From NCBI RefSeq assembly GCF_003265705.1, contig NW_020312968.1:10000138-10064137 (forward strand): 64,000 nt of DNA, given 5' to 3'. Shown here one piece after another: positions 22,326-33,774 of this stretch. The notes below the pieces were generated by a model that was not told the origin of the DNA, searched no databases, and saw only the letters and a list, made by a program, of their open reading frames with translations. The first letter of the stretch is position 1. The number at the start of each line of letters is the position of its first letter. Source of the stretch: Callorhinus ursinus (Eukaryota; Chordata; Mammalia; Carnivora; Otariidae). Position numbers and translations under genes: made by a program.

Positions 22326-23282
22326 TGACTCCTGCTTTCTTACAAATAAAAACCAAAAACTGGAAGGTGATAGTTCTGTTCTTGTTCTCTAGATCACAGC
22401 TGGAGGTCTCTGTCTGGGTTCTAATGTTAAACTTGGAGAAGGCCATGACCCAATTAGACCCATGCCTGAGATGACCCACCAGGGAAGGGCTCCAAATCCA
22501 AGACCCCATGAAATGGCCAGAAACTTGGGTGTTTCGGTCTAGAAAAGGAGAGCTAGCGATGGGGCATAAGAGCTACCTTCCAATATCTGAAGGTTGGCTA
22601 TGAGGAAGGAAGAGTTGGGTACCAGTTTAGGCCTAGGACACGTGTCCCCAACAAGAGTGGCGCAGATGGCATGATTCCGGGGGTGGGGGTTAGAGTATCA
22701 GAATGTGTGAAGTGAGGAGCAAAAGCTTCACCCCTCCTAGTCTTTCCATATCAGGCCCCCTGACCCGCATGTCCTACCCCAGGCACATGAGTCCAGTTTC
22801 CCATCTGTTGAGACCAGTGGGTGACAATAAATGGCTCTAAGACCAGAATTGGGACAAACTCGTGGAAGCCAGTTTAGCTTCAACCTGGAAGTGTTTTCAG
22901 ACCAGAGTAAAGAAATGAGTAGTCCGTGAAGGAGGGGTAGTTGCTGTCGCCGGTCACTGAAGGCTGATGCTTACCAGCTTCTGGGTAGAGCTGAGGCAGG
23001 AGATCCAGCATCCAGAACGTGCTCCCTATGTGGTGGCCGGTTGAGGGTACTTGGGCAGTCACAGTGGGCTGTGGCAGTGAATCTCGGAGTTCGATTTCAA
23101 CCACAGGACTATTAAATACCGCTGATAATTTATATCCCCAAATAACTCAGAATATTGTAAGGACTTCCTGTATATAAATTACTCTCTGAAAAAACTAATT
23201 TTTTGGGTGTTTTTCAAAATGGGTTAAATTGGTAATTTAGTAACAAGTGAGGCTTTATAATAAACATACTCTCATTATTAGG
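22326..23282. other. Unique non-coding stretch with one half of a 43-bp repeat
   Basis: No gene recognised. A minus frame at 23,104-22,880 has a consensus-like donor (AAGCTG/GTAAGC) near 22,975 but no convincing acceptor. Confidence 0.45.
22615..22657 (+). repeat. Exact 43-bp direct repeat, copy 1
   Basis: Begins TTGGGTACCAG and ends CCCCAACAAGAG. Identical, in the same orientation, to 24,196-24,238, with flanks that do not match. The centre holds the 12-bp palindrome GGACACGTGTCC (E-box CACGTG) and TAGGCCTA. Confidence 0.95.
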
Positions 23283-23294
23283 AAAAAAGGAGTC

Positions 23295-23540
23295 GGGCAC
23301 CTGGGTGGCTCAGTTTGGTTAAGCGACTGCCTTCGGCTCAGGTCATGATCCTGGAGTCCCGGGATCGAGTCCCACATCGGGCTCCCTGCTCGGCAGGGAG
23401 TCTGCTTCTCCCTCTGACCCTCCCCCCTCTCATGTGCTCTCTTTCTCTCAAAGAAATAAATAAAATCTTAAAAAAAAGCAGCAGGCAGGAGGTGCCCAGG
23501 TGGCACTACCCGAGTGTGAAACACCTTAAAAAAAAAAAAA
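23295..23540 (+). mobile_element. CAN-SINE with extra 3' sequence and second A-tail
   Basis: SINE head GGGCACCTGGGTGGCTCAG, body and A-tail end at about 23,477. Some 50 bp of other sequence (GCAGCAGGCAGGAGGTGCCC to GTGAAACACCTT) and a second pure A-run follow. The duplication AAAAAAGGAGTC flanks the whole unit (23,283-23,294 and 23,541-23,552), so SINE and extra sequence inserted together. Confidence 0.85.
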
Positions 23541-23552
23541 AAAAAAGGAGTC

Positions 23553-24439
23553 ATTTCCAGCTGGGGTCATAAAAAATCCTTTATATCCACACTTCATAAG
23601 TTTGGTTTTTTGTTTTTTTTTTTAACTGATGATGTAGAAGTTTCTATAAACTTGTATGAATACCCACTCTCACCTCCAGGGTACAAGAATGTCTATGTGG
23701 GGGAAGAACTACCAACTCTTTATCCATGTTATAATGTAGCCCTGGGATGACATGGTTGTCTACATGAAAGTGTCTGTTTTGTGCTAACTTATAACTATCA
23801 TAAAATGAGGTGGCCTGACACGTCTTTAAGTCTGCGTGGAATCTAAAAGCACAGTGTCTCCTTGCTTGGCCGCGGTGAGAAGTCTGTAGAAAGCAGTTTT
23901 ATTATCCCCTTTAGTAGATGTGCTATAATTTTCCTTCAAATTATAACCCTCCAGTCCTCTATTACCCATCACTGGAGAGACCAAAGCAACAGCCGACTAT
24001 CCCACCAGGACCCCACGAAGCCCCTGAATTTATTCATCACAGTGGGGTTCCCATGCTGTGTCCCTCCAGCTCCCCAACACAGAGACGGGCTTCTCACCAT
24101 ATCAGTGCCCAAAAGAGTAGCAAACTTTTGAGGTGACCTGAGATCCAACCACCCCTGGCCTTCTGGCTTTAGAAACAGAAATGGGAACCGACGCTTTGGG
24201 TACCAGTTTAGGCCTAGGACACGTGTCCCCAACAAGAGAGAGCTCAGGCAGATCTCCGAGAAGGGACGACAGACGGGACATCATTTGAGCTGTCACCCTC
24301 TGAGCGGCTGGGCGGAGGTGTGCTCGCTGTCTTCTGGCCGCAGTGATGCCAGGGTTTCTGCCAGAGCACGTGGTGCTTGGAGAATACAAGATATTTTAAA
24401 TGCTGCGACCTGACAGTACAGGTGGAATTAGGGACAGAC
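23553..24439. other. Unique non-coding stretch
   Basis: No gene recognised. Contains the second 43-bp repeat copy. Confidence 0.45.
24196..24238 (+). repeat. Exact 43-bp direct repeat, copy 2
   Basis: Identical to 22,615-22,657, start-to-start distance 1,581 bp. Adjacent sequences differ on both sides. Confidence 0.95.
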
Positions 24440-24890
24440 GGCGCCCGATTCAGGATAGTTTGGCTTAGGATTTTTCGACTTTCGGTGGTGAGAAGGTGGT
24501 AGGCATTCCGTAGAAGCTCACCTTCGAATTCTGAATGGTGATCTTTGCCTGGGCTAGCAACATGTGGTAGGAGCCTCTCTTGGGATGCTGGGCAGTGGCA
24601 GCAAGCCACCTTCCGGTCAGCCACGTGATCACGTACGGGCAAAACCGTTCTGCACCCATACGATCATTCGGCTTTTCACGAAATTACACTTCATTATAAA
24701 ATAAACTTGGTGTTAGATGATTTTGCTCAACTGTAGGCTACTGTCCGTGTCCTGAGCACTTCCAGGCAGGCTAGGCTAAGCCATGATGTTCAGTAGACTG
24801 GGTGTCCTCAATGCACTTTCCATTTAGGATATTTTCAACTTAAGATGGGTTTATTGGGACAGAACCCCATCATAAGCCAAGATCTGTATT
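24440..24890 (+). mobile_element. Old DNA-transposon-like remnant (Tigger-type inferred)
   Basis: Phrases such as GCTTAGGATTTTTCGACTTT, AGGCTAGGCTAAGCCATGAT, ATATTTTCAACTTAAGATGG and CCCCATCATAAGCCA fit a widespread mammalian non-autonomous DNA transposon with a CTTACGATGGG-type terminus. Family from memory, not certain. Open frames on the minus strand here are incidental. Confidence 0.5.
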
Positions 24891-25394
24891 TCTGTGGCCT
24901 AATCCCAGTGTTACTTATTCCACACATGTGTGTTTATGTCTGGGAGTGCGTGAGGTGGAAATGTATTTCTATTTCCACTTAAACCCAAGGACTTAATTTT
25001 ATGATGGAAACTACACAATAATGCACACATGGGGTCAAAGATTGCAAAGCTTTTTCATAATTAAAATTACGTAAAGCACGAACACAGAGAAAGAAAGGAA
25101 AACAAATCAAAAGCAGTCTGTTTCCTAACTAACCAAGAAGCCCTGTCTGAGGCTGGACCGCAGGTTCAACCACAACTGAGGTTGTGGGGGGAGGCCTGAT
25201 ACCCCAGGAGGACCCTAAAAGTGGAGCCCTCCAACGTGGGCTTCCCAGAGCCATGTGCAGAGGGCATCAAAGTTGAGATACTGCATTTCTGAGGTCTCCT
25301 TTCTAGGCTTGTTTCCAAGCCTTATATGTATATATATTCCCCCCCCCCAAACTTTTTGCCTGAGAAACCCACCCACCCACACCCTTAACCTGTT
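24891..25394. other. Unique non-coding stretch
   Basis: No gene seen. Short C-run at 25,340. Confidence 0.5.
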
Positions 25395-25808
25395 TATTTT
25401 TTGAAATTTTAATCTTTTTTATTGAAGGAACAGTTGACACACGATGTTACATTAGTTTCAGGTGTAAAACCTAGGGATTTGACTTGTCTCTATGTTATGC
25501 TATGCTCACGGCAAGTGTAGTTACCATCTGTCTCCATAAAACGCTATTACATACCACTGACTGTATTCTCCCTTCTGTACCTTCTGTTCCCACGCCTTAC
25601 TCAGTCCGTAACTGGAAGCCTGTGTCTTCCACTCCCCTTCACTCATTTTGCCCCCCTGCCCTCTGGCAACCATCAGTTTGCTCTCTGTATTTATGAGTCT
25701 ATTTCTGCTTTTTGTTTAGATTGCATACAAGTGAAATCACGTATTTGTCTTTGTCGGACTTCACTTAGCACAGTACCCTTTAGCTCCATCAATATTGTGG
25801 CAAATGGC

Positions 25809-25994
25809 GGGGCGCCTGGGTGGCTCAGTTGGTTAAGTGACTGCCTTCGGCTCAGGTCATGATCCTGGAGTCCCGGGATCGAGTCCCGCATCAGGCTTCC
25901 TGCTCGGCAGGGAGTCTGCTTCTCCCTCTGACCTTACCCCCTCTTGTGCTCTCTCTCATTCTCTCTCTCTCAAATAAATAAAATCTTTAAAAAA
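25809..25994 (+). mobile_element. CAN-SINE with perfect 18-bp TSD
   Basis: Full-length plus-orientation SINE with exact duplication AATATTGTGGCAAATGGC (25,791-25,808 and 25,995-26,012). Near-consensus body, so among the youngest insertions here. Confidence 0.96.
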
Positions 25995-26412
25995 AATATT
26001 GTGGCAAATGGCAAGATCTCATTCTTTTTTTTTTTACGTCTGAGTAATCCATGGTGTATATGTATCCCGTTGTCTTTATCCATTCATCAGTCGATGGACA
26101 TTTGGGCTGCTTCCGTACCTTGGGTACTGTAAATAATGCTGCAATAAATACAGGGGTGCATGTACTTTTTAGAATTAGTGTTTTTGTTTTCTTTGGATAA
26201 ATACCCAGTAGTGGAATTACTGGATCATATGGTATTTCTATTATTAACTTTGTGAGAAACCCCCTTAGTGTTTTCCATAGTGGCCGTTCCTGTTTACATT
26301 CCCACCAGTAATGCACAAGCGTTCTTTTTCTCCAACACTTACTTCTTGACTTTTTGATTCTAGCCATTCTGACAAGTGTGAAGTGATCCCCTGCTGCGGT
26401 TTTGATTTGCAT
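25987..26412 (-). pseudogene. L1 ORF2 C-terminal remnant
   Basis: The frame reads LVHYWWECKQERPLWKTLRG, then EIPYDPVIPLLGIYPKKTKT and CPSTDEWIKTTGYIYTMDYS, the standard ORF2 C-terminal region. It ends against the A-tail of the SINE at 25,809. Confidence 0.85.
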
Positions 26413-26489
26413 TTCCTTGATGAAGAGTCTGCTGGCATTGGTATGCCTTCTTTGGAAAAATGTCTATTCAGATTTTCTTATTTCTATTT

Positions 26490-26694
26490 TTTTAAAGATT
26501 TTATTTATATTTGAGAGAGAGAGAGAGAGAGAGAATGAGCGCACCAGAGGGAGCACGAGGGGAGGGGCAGAGGGAGAGGGAAAAACAGGCTCCCCTCCGA
26601 GCAGGGAGCCCGACACGGGGCTCCATCCCAGGACGCTGGGATCATGACCTGAGCCAAAGGCAGATGCTTAACGACTGAGCCACCCAGGCGCCCC
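26490..26694 (-). mobile_element. CAN-SINE
   Basis: Minus-orientation SINE with a (GA)n expansion. CAGATTTT is repeated on both sides. Confidence 0.93.
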
Positions 26695-27624
26695 CAGATT
26701 TTATTTTTAAATCAGACTGTGTGTGTATGGGTTGAATTGTATAAATTCTTTATTTTGGATACTACCTCTTATGGGATATATTGATTGCAAATATCTTCTC
26801 TTGTTCAGTGGGTTGCCTTTTTCATTTTGTTGATGGTTTGCTTTACTGTGGAGAAGCTTTTCATTTTGGTGTAGTCCCAGTAGTTAATTTTGGCGTTTGT
26901 TTCCCTTGCCTGAGGAGACCCACCTAGAAAAATGTTTCTATAGCTAATGTCAAAGAAATGACTGCCTTTGCTTTTTTTTTAAAGGGATTTAATGGTTTTA
27001 CAATCTGACATTTTGGCTTTTAACCCACTTGGAGTTTATTTTTTGTGTATGGCGTGAGAAAGTGGTCCAGTTTCATTCTTTGGCTGTAGCTGGCGAGTTT
27101 TCCCAGCACTGCTGATCAAAGAGAGTATCTTTCCCCATTGTATATTCTTGCCTTCTCTGTCATAGATTAACGGACCATCGGTGTGTGGTTTTACTTATGG
27201 GCTCTTTCCCACTGATCTGTGCGCCTACTTTTGTGACAATACCATACTGTGTTCGCTACTATAGCTTTGCAGTAGATCCTAAAATCTGGGATTGTGATAC
27301 CTCCAGTCTTCTTCTTCCTTAAGACTGTTTTGGGTATTTCAGGGTCTTTTGCACTTCCATACAAATTTTAGTATTATTGTCCTAGCGCTGTGAAAAATGC
27401 TGTTGGTGTTTTGATAGGGATTGAACTGAACTTGTACATTGCTTTGGGTAGTATGAACATTTTAACAATTCTTCTAATCCATGAGCATGAACTATATTTT
27501 CATTTGTGTCATCTTTTTCTTATCAATGTTATGTAGTTTGCAGAGTACGGGCCCCTTTTACCTCCTTAAACTTATTCCTAGGTATTTTATTACTTGTGGT
27601 GCGATTGTAAATGGAGTTATTCTT

Positions 27625-27808
27625 TTTTTTTTTTAAAGATTTTATTTGAGACAGAATGAGAGAGAGCACATGAGAGGGGGGAGGGTCAGAGGGAGAAGCA
27701 GACTCCCTGCTGAGCAGGGAGCCCGATGCGGGACTCGATCCCGGGACTCCAGGATCATGACCTGAGCCGAAGGCAGTTGCTTAACCAACTGAGCCACCCA
27801 GGCGCCCT
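27625..27808 (-). mobile_element. CAN-SINE
   Basis: Minus-orientation SINE ending GAGCCACCCAGGCGCCC. Short duplication GGAGTTA at the flanks. Confidence 0.93.
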
Positions 27809-28501
27809 GGAGTTACTTTCTTAATTTCTCTTTGTGCTACTTGGTTATTAGTGTCTAGAAACTCAACTGATTTCTGTGTATTTTGTGTCCTGTAACTTCA
27901 GTGACATCACTTTTCTAATAGTTTTTTGGTGGAGTCTTTAGGGTTTTCTATGTATAGTATCATCTGCAAATAGTGCCAGTTTTATTTCTTACCAATTTTG
28001 ATGCCTTTTATTTCTTGTCTGACTATGTGGCTACAACCTCCAGGCTTGGTTTGTTCTTTTTTCTAGTTACTCTAAGTGTAAGGTTAGGTTTGTTTTTTTT
28101 TTTTTTTTTTTAGATACTTTCTCTTGGGAAAGGTATCAGTATACATTTTCCTCTTAGAAATGCTTTAGTTGTTGTTTTTAGTTTCTTTTGTCTCCATGTA
28201 TTTTTTTTTCTTCAATTTCCTTTTTCATTTCTTTGTTGACCCATTGGCTATTTAGTAGCCTGGTGTTTAGCCTCCAAGTGTTTGTGTTTTTTCCAATTTT
28301 CTTCTTTTTGACTGATAACTAGTTTCATTTCATTGTGGTTGGAGAATATGCATGATATGATTTCAGTCTTTTTAAATTTATTGAAACTTGTTTTGTGGCC
28401 TAACATGTGATATGTCCTGGAGAATATTCCACGTGCATTTGAAAAGAATGTATTCAGTTGGTTTTGCATGGAATGTTCCATATATATTCAGGTCCATCTG
28501 G

Positions 28502-28503
<2 letters not shown>

Positions 28504-28549
<46 letters not shown>
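28504..28549. repeat. (TG)23 microsatellite
   Basis: Uninterrupted TG run directly abutting the A-tail side of the next SINE. Long pure runs like this are usually length-polymorphic. Confidence 0.98.
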
Positions 28550-28552
<3 letters not shown>

Positions 28553-28744
28553 AAGATTTTATTTATTTATTTGAGAGAGAGCAAGCAGGGGGAGTGGCAA
28601 AGGGAGAGGGAGAAGCAGACTCCCCACTGAGCAGGGAGCCTGACATGGGGCTTGATACGCAGCTTGATCCCAGGACCCCAAGACCATGACCTGAGCTCAA
28701 ATCAAGAGCCCGAAGGTTAACCGACTGAGCCACCCAGGGGCCCC
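28550..28744 (-). mobile_element. CAN-SINE
   Basis: Minus-orientation SINE ending GAGCCACCCAGGGGCCCC. Confidence 0.92.
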
Positions 28745-29270
28745 TACAGTCTTTCTTTTAAAGTCTATTTTGTTTAAGTATTGCTATCCTGGCTTTTTTC
28801 TCCCACTTGCATCTATATGGAACATAATTTTTTCCATCCCTTCACTTTTAGTCTATCTGTGTCTTTAGGTCTGAAGTGAGTGTCTTTTAGGCAGCAAAGA
28901 AATAGGTCTTGATTTTTTATGCATTCTGCTGTTTTTTGATGAAACGTAAATCCTCTAAATGCTCCAAAGTAATTATTGATAGGTATGTACTACTGCCATT
29001 TTGTTAAGTGTCTAAAACTACATTTAAAAGATGTATTTAGTCAATAAAATTTGGTAAGAGCTGGAATGTGGTGGCCAGGCAGAGCTTCACAATTGTCGGA
29101 TTGGCCAATACGAACAGCACTAAAAACGGCCACGAAGTCTCCATGTTCCGTGAGCCCTTGGGGTGATGTTCTTTTAAAATTCTATCTACCTTAGGTATAG
29201 GCCAAGGGCTCCACGGTTTTCCTGTATGGTGTCCAAATGCATCCTCATTTTGGTTTCAGAACGAAATTCT

Positions 29271-29428
29271 TTTTTAAAATATTTTATTTATTTGAGAGAG
29301 CGAGCTTGAGAGCGCACAGAGGGAGAGTGAGAGGGAGAAGCAGACTTCCTGCTGAGCAGACAGACTGATGCAGGGGCTTGATCCCAGGAGCCTGAGACCC
29401 CCAACAGACTGAACCACCCAGGTGCCCC
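29271..29428 (-). mobile_element. CAN-SINE, shortened
   Basis: T-rich start and ACCACCCAGGTGCCCC end, but only about 158 bp, with part of the tRNA-like head missing. Confidence 0.85.
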
Positions 29429-30499
29429 TCAGATTGAAATTCTCATCCACTGTACACGTGAGGAAAGCACTGTTTTTTTTTTTTTTTTTTCTTTCCGGGC
29501 TAACATAGGTAATAATCCCCTATTTCCTTTTTCTACACCAAGCCCCCATTTCCATCAGCAATTTCTGAATTCTGTTTACCTCAGCCCTGCTCTGTTTCCT
29601 ATTCTTAATCTCCTGGCTGACGTTCCTTCTATAGCCATGACAGCACAGTACCTAGTCCTGCCTTGCTGCACTCACTGTGGCCAAAACACACAGCATCACC
29701 ACCTACATGTACATAAAGGCTTCACAATGCCTCATCCTGAGCTCAGCTCCTTGGCTGTGGTGTCCCCTCCGTCTCTCAATCGGGGTTCAACAGATTGACT
29801 TCTCAGGACTCCCTGAATTTCAAAAATAAAACAGCACCACTGGACTCTGGGAAGTTTTGAGTCCTTTTTCTTCTTTTAGCTGAGGCTCTATATTTGCATT
29901 TTACTGTATTCCTCCCTATCTCATGTTGGGGGTTACTTGAAGCACTGGAAGATAGATGGGAGGGGGGATTTCTCTTAGTTCAGTCGCTGCAGGAATATAA
30001 AAGCTCACCGTTTTCCTGGAGGTGACAGGATGGTTCAGACTCGTGCTCCAGAAATGAGGACATGGCGCACGAATAGGTCCAATCACATACTGCTGTGGCC
30101 TTTCATAGATGGAAGGAACCTTAGAGAAGCTAGGGTCCAAGCCGCCTGCACCCTGACACTTAAAAAATTTTTTTAGGCTTGGAATCAGAGGTGAAAATAC
30201 TTTTCTGAGAACCAGGAACTGTAGGTGTTGAACCAAGAACCCATGAGGCAGAATGTGAAATTTGGAATGTCCTTGAAGGGTATATCCAGTTTGGAGGAGA
30301 ACCACTATGTTGTGCCCGATCTGGCAGAACGTGTGCTGAAATTTGAGCTCTTGGCAGCACAGGGAGTACCGGGCCTCGTGCCCACGATTAAATGGCCTAT
30401 CAAAGAGTTCCATACCAAGCAGCAGAGAGATGACAGGTGTACTTGGAGATGTGTGGGGTGGGCTAGTTTCCAGATCATCTCAATGAAGTGCATATTGAA
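29429..30499. other. Unique or unresolved stretch
   Basis: T-run at 29,472. No gene recognised. The plus frame at 30,225-30,593 runs into the Tigger1 border and shows no recognised domain. Confidence 0.4.
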
Positions 30500-32763
30500 A
30501 CAGGTAAACGAACCTTTTGGTGTTGCAGTGCATATCAAAGTTATGTTTAGACTATACTGTAGTCGGTTATGTGTGCAACAGGACTATGTCTAAAGAACAA
30601 TGAACATGCTTTAATTAAAAAATCTGGTATTGCTAAGGAAGGGCTAACCATCATCTCGGCTTTCAGCAAAATGTAATCTCTTTGCTGGTGGGGGGTCTTG
30701 CCTTGATGTTGATGGTGGCTGACTGATCAGGGTGCTGGTTGCTGAAGGCTGGGGAGACTGTGGCAATTTCTTAAAATAAGACAGCAGTGAAGCTTGTGGC
30801 ATTGACTGACTCTAGCTTTCATGAATCATTTCTCTGGAGGATGCGATGCTGTTGGGTAGCATTCTACCCACAGTAGAACTTCTTTCAAAACTGTGGTCAA
30901 TCCTCTCAAACCCCGCTGATTGCTCTATCAACTAAGTTTGTGTAATAGTTGAAATTCTTTGCCGTCATTTCAACAATCTTCACAGTATCGTTGCCAGGAA
31001 TAGATTCCATCTCAAGAAACCACTTTCTTTGTTTATCTACAAGAAACAACTCATCTGTTCAGGTTATATCATGGGATTGCAGCAATTCGGTCCCACCCTC
31101 AGGCTCTCCTGCTAGTTCTCTTGCTCTTCGCACCACATTTGCAGTTACATCCTCCACTGAAGTCTTGAATCTCTTGAAGTCATCCATAAGGATCGGAATC
31201 AACTTCTTCCAAACTCCTATTCATGTTGCTATTTTGACCTCTTCCCATGAATCACGAATGTTCTTTATGACATCTAAGATAGTAAATCCTTTCCAGAACA
31301 TTTTCAGTGTACTCTGCCCTGATCCATCAGAGGAATCACTATGTACGGCAGCTATGGCCTTAAGAAATGTATTTCTTAAGACTTGAAAGTCACAATGACT
31401 CCTTGCTCCATGGGCTCCAGAATGGATGTTTTGTTAGCAGGCTCGAAAACAACAGTTTCACTGTACATCTCCATCAGAGCTGTTGGGTGACTGGGTGCAC
31501 TGTCCACGAGCAGTAATATTTTGAAGGGAATACTGTTTTCTGAGCAGTCGGTCTCAACAGTGGGCTTGAAATACTCAGGAAACCATGTTGGAAACAGATG
31601 TGCTGTCACCTAGGCTTTGTTCCATCTATAGGAGCACCGGAGGAGGAGGATTTGCATAATTCTTAAGGGCCCTGGGATTTTCAGAATGGTAGATGAGCAC
31701 CAGCTTCAACTTCAAGTCACATTAGCCCCTACTAGCCCCTACCAAGAGGGGCAGGCTGTCCTTTGAAGCTTTCAGGGCAGGCTTTGAGTCCTCCAGCTAT
31801 GTAAGGCCTAGATGGTATCTTCTTCAGATAGAAGACTGTTGTGTCTACATTGAAAATCTGTTGGTCGGTGTAGTCGCCTTCATTAATGATCTTGGCTAGA
31901 TTCTCTGGATCACTGGCTGAAACTCCTCCATCAGCCCCTGGTGCTTCTTGGCCTTGCACGTTCATGTCATGGACATGGCTTCCTTCCTTAAACCTCATGA
32001 ACCAACCCCCTGCTAGCTGCAGACTTTTCTTCTGCAGCTTCCTTACCTCTCAGCCTTCACAGAGTTGGAGAGAGTTAGGGCCTTGCTGGGGATTACACTT
32101 TGGCTTAAGGAATTGTTATGGCTGGTTTGGTCTTCTAGCCAGGCCACTAGAACTGTCTTCCTATGAGCAATAAGGCCGTTTCAGTCCCTTACCATTTCTG
32201 TATTCACGGGAGTAGGGCTTTCGATTTCGTTCAAGAGCCTTTCCTTTGCATTCACGTCCTGGCTAACTGTTGGGTGTAAGAGGGCCTAGCTTACAGTCCA
32301 TCTCTATTTCCAAAATGCTTTCCTTGCTAAGCTTAATCACTTCTAGCTTTTGATTTGAAGTGAGAGACATGAGCCTCTTCCTTTCTCTTGAACACTTAGA
32401 GGCCATTGTAGGGTTATTAACTGGCCTAACTTCGATATTGTCATGTGCCAGGGAATAGGAAAGCCTGAGGAGAGGGAAAGAGACGGGGAAACGGCCACGT
32501 GGTGGGGCGGTCAGAACACACACATTTATTAAGTTGGCTGTCTTATGTAGGTGTGGTTTGTGGCTCCCCAAACTATTAGAGATCACTAAAACAAATATAA
32601 TAATGAAAAAGTTTGAAATGTTGTAAAAATTACCAGATTGTGACACACAGACGCAAAGTAAGCAAACGCTGTTGGAAAAATGGCGCCCAAAGACTTGCTC
32701 AACCCGGAGTTGCCACAAACCTTGAACTGGTGAAACATGCAGCAAAAAGAGGCGTGCCTATAG
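30500..32763 (-). mobile_element. Tigger1 DNA transposon, nearly full length
   Basis: About 2.26 kb in minus orientation. Recognised from the transposase remnants and from non-coding Tigger1 sequence: ATTAAGTTGGCTGTCTTATG, GGAAAAATGGCGCCCAAAGA and the terminal AGAGGCGTGCCTATA at 32,763, close to the TIR end with its TA target. The left end is placed near 30,500 (GTTGCAGTGCATATCAAAGT) and is less certain. A pogo-type (TcMar-Tigger) element of early placental age. Confidence 0.85.
30750..32406 (-). pseudogene. Tigger1 transposase remnant (CENP-B-like HTH + DDE)
   Basis: Start at 32,406: MASKCSRERKRLMSLTSNQK begins the CENP-B-like DNA-binding domain. Later pieces: EGDYTDQQIFNVDTTVFYLK with the first catalytic Asp, [20 protein letters not shown] with the second, and [19 protein letters not shown], where the third acidic residue is Glu (MEQG) instead of the usual Asp (MDQG). 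Several frameshifts and stops separate them. Tigger transposases cut and paste their own element at TA sites. This one is inactive. Confidence 0.85.
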
Positions 32764-33317
32764 TGATGAGAAGAGACTCAGGAAAAAAGCTGGCACTCAT
32801 TGTAGATGTCTCACGGGAATGAAGTTAAGATTATGGCCTTTCATTTTTTTAAACTATTAGTGCAGCAGTGATGTTTTACCACAGTTCCCCGCCTGATTAA
32901 TTTGTTTTCCAAAAGCCCAAGAGAAGCCTGAGGGCATCAATGATGTGTATGGGCTGACAATTCCACAGTGGACTTTCCAGCACTCGAGTGGCTTCTGCTA
33001 ATTGTAAGTCTGAGTGGTTATCTTGTCACCTGATACATCCTATAGTCCTGGAGCTACAACCGAATTCACTCTGACCCCTGCTTATGCTTCAGTTGGAAAA
33101 TGTTGGGGGTGGGAATATAATCTTGGTTTCATTTGAAAAGGAGCACTGCCTTTGGATCAGACCACTGGGTTCTCTTCCACTTACACAGAAGGAAAGCAGA
33201 AAGGCCAGAGGCCCCTGGCCTCGGGCCAGAGGGTAGGAACTAGAAGCTCTACCCCGATTGAGACTTTCTGTCTCAGCACATCCACTGGTACCATTTTCTT
33301 TACAAAAAGACACTGTA
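32764..33317. other. Unique non-coding stretch
   Basis: Nothing recognised. Confidence 0.45.
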
Positions 33318-33321
33318 GCCA

Positions 33322-33730
33322 TAATGGGTTGAGTTGTATCTCTCTGAAATTGCTATGTTGAAGTACTAATCCCCAGGACCTCACAATGTGACCCTATTTG
33401 GAGGCAGGGTGTTTACAGAGATAATTAGGTTAAAATAAAGTCAGGAGGGTGAGCCCTAATCCAGTATGGTGGATGTCTTTACCAAAAGGGGAAATCTGGA
33501 CACATAACAGGGAAGTCCATGTGAAGACACAGGGAGAAGACCACTCTCTACAAGCCAAGGTGAGGGGCCTGGAACACCTCCTCCCCCCAAGGCCCTCAGA
33601 AGGAACCGACCCTGCCAACACCTTGACCTCTGGCTTCTGGCCTCCAGAGCTGTGAGACAATAAATTTCCATCGTCTAAGCCACCTAGTGGGTGGTACTTT
33701 GTTACCACAGCCCTAGGAAACTAATATAGC
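33322..33730 (+). mobile_element. MLT1-type LTR (ERVL-MaLR)
   Basis: Solo LTR: GTTGAAGTACTAATCCCCAG, AATGTGACCCTATTTGGAGG, CATGTGAAGACACAGGGAGA, CTGTGAGACAATAAATTTCC, AAACTAATATAG. Contains the LTR polyadenylation hexamer AATAAA near 33,659. A 5-bp duplication AGCCA lies at 33,317-33,321 and 33,731-33,735. Confidence 0.85.
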
Positions 33731-33753
33731 AGCCATTACTGGGATTTAGAAAG

Positions 33754-33774
33754 TGTTGTTGTTGTTGTTGTTGT
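33754..33774. repeat. (GTT)n microsatellite
   Basis: About seven uninterrupted GTT units. Confidence 0.95.

Larger units (their letters stand above)
25395..29030 (-). mobile_element. Old L1, minus strand, cut by four SINEs
   Basis: 3' UTR at 25,395-25,790 (CAGTTGACACACGATGTTAC, AGTTTCAGGTGTAAAACC), ORF2 C-terminus 26,013-26,480, RT-distal region 26,700-28,050, endonuclease region 28,200-29,030 (minus frame 28,481-28,248 reads YHMLGHKTSFNKFKKTEIIS). ORF1 and 5' UTR are absent and internal parts are shortened. No functional frame. Confidence 0.85.

Noticed and set aside
22880..23104. Minus frame ending near a good donor (AAGCTG/GTAAGC)
   Set aside because: No convincing acceptor and no phase link to the other candidate exons.
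25809..25880. tRNA-like sequences at SINE heads
   Set aside because: CAN-SINEs derive from a tRNA. The heads keep polymerase III box-like sequence but are not tRNA genes.
30225..30593. 122-codon plus frame next to Tigger1
   Set aside because: Runs into antisense Tigger1 sequence and has no recognisable domain or splice borders.
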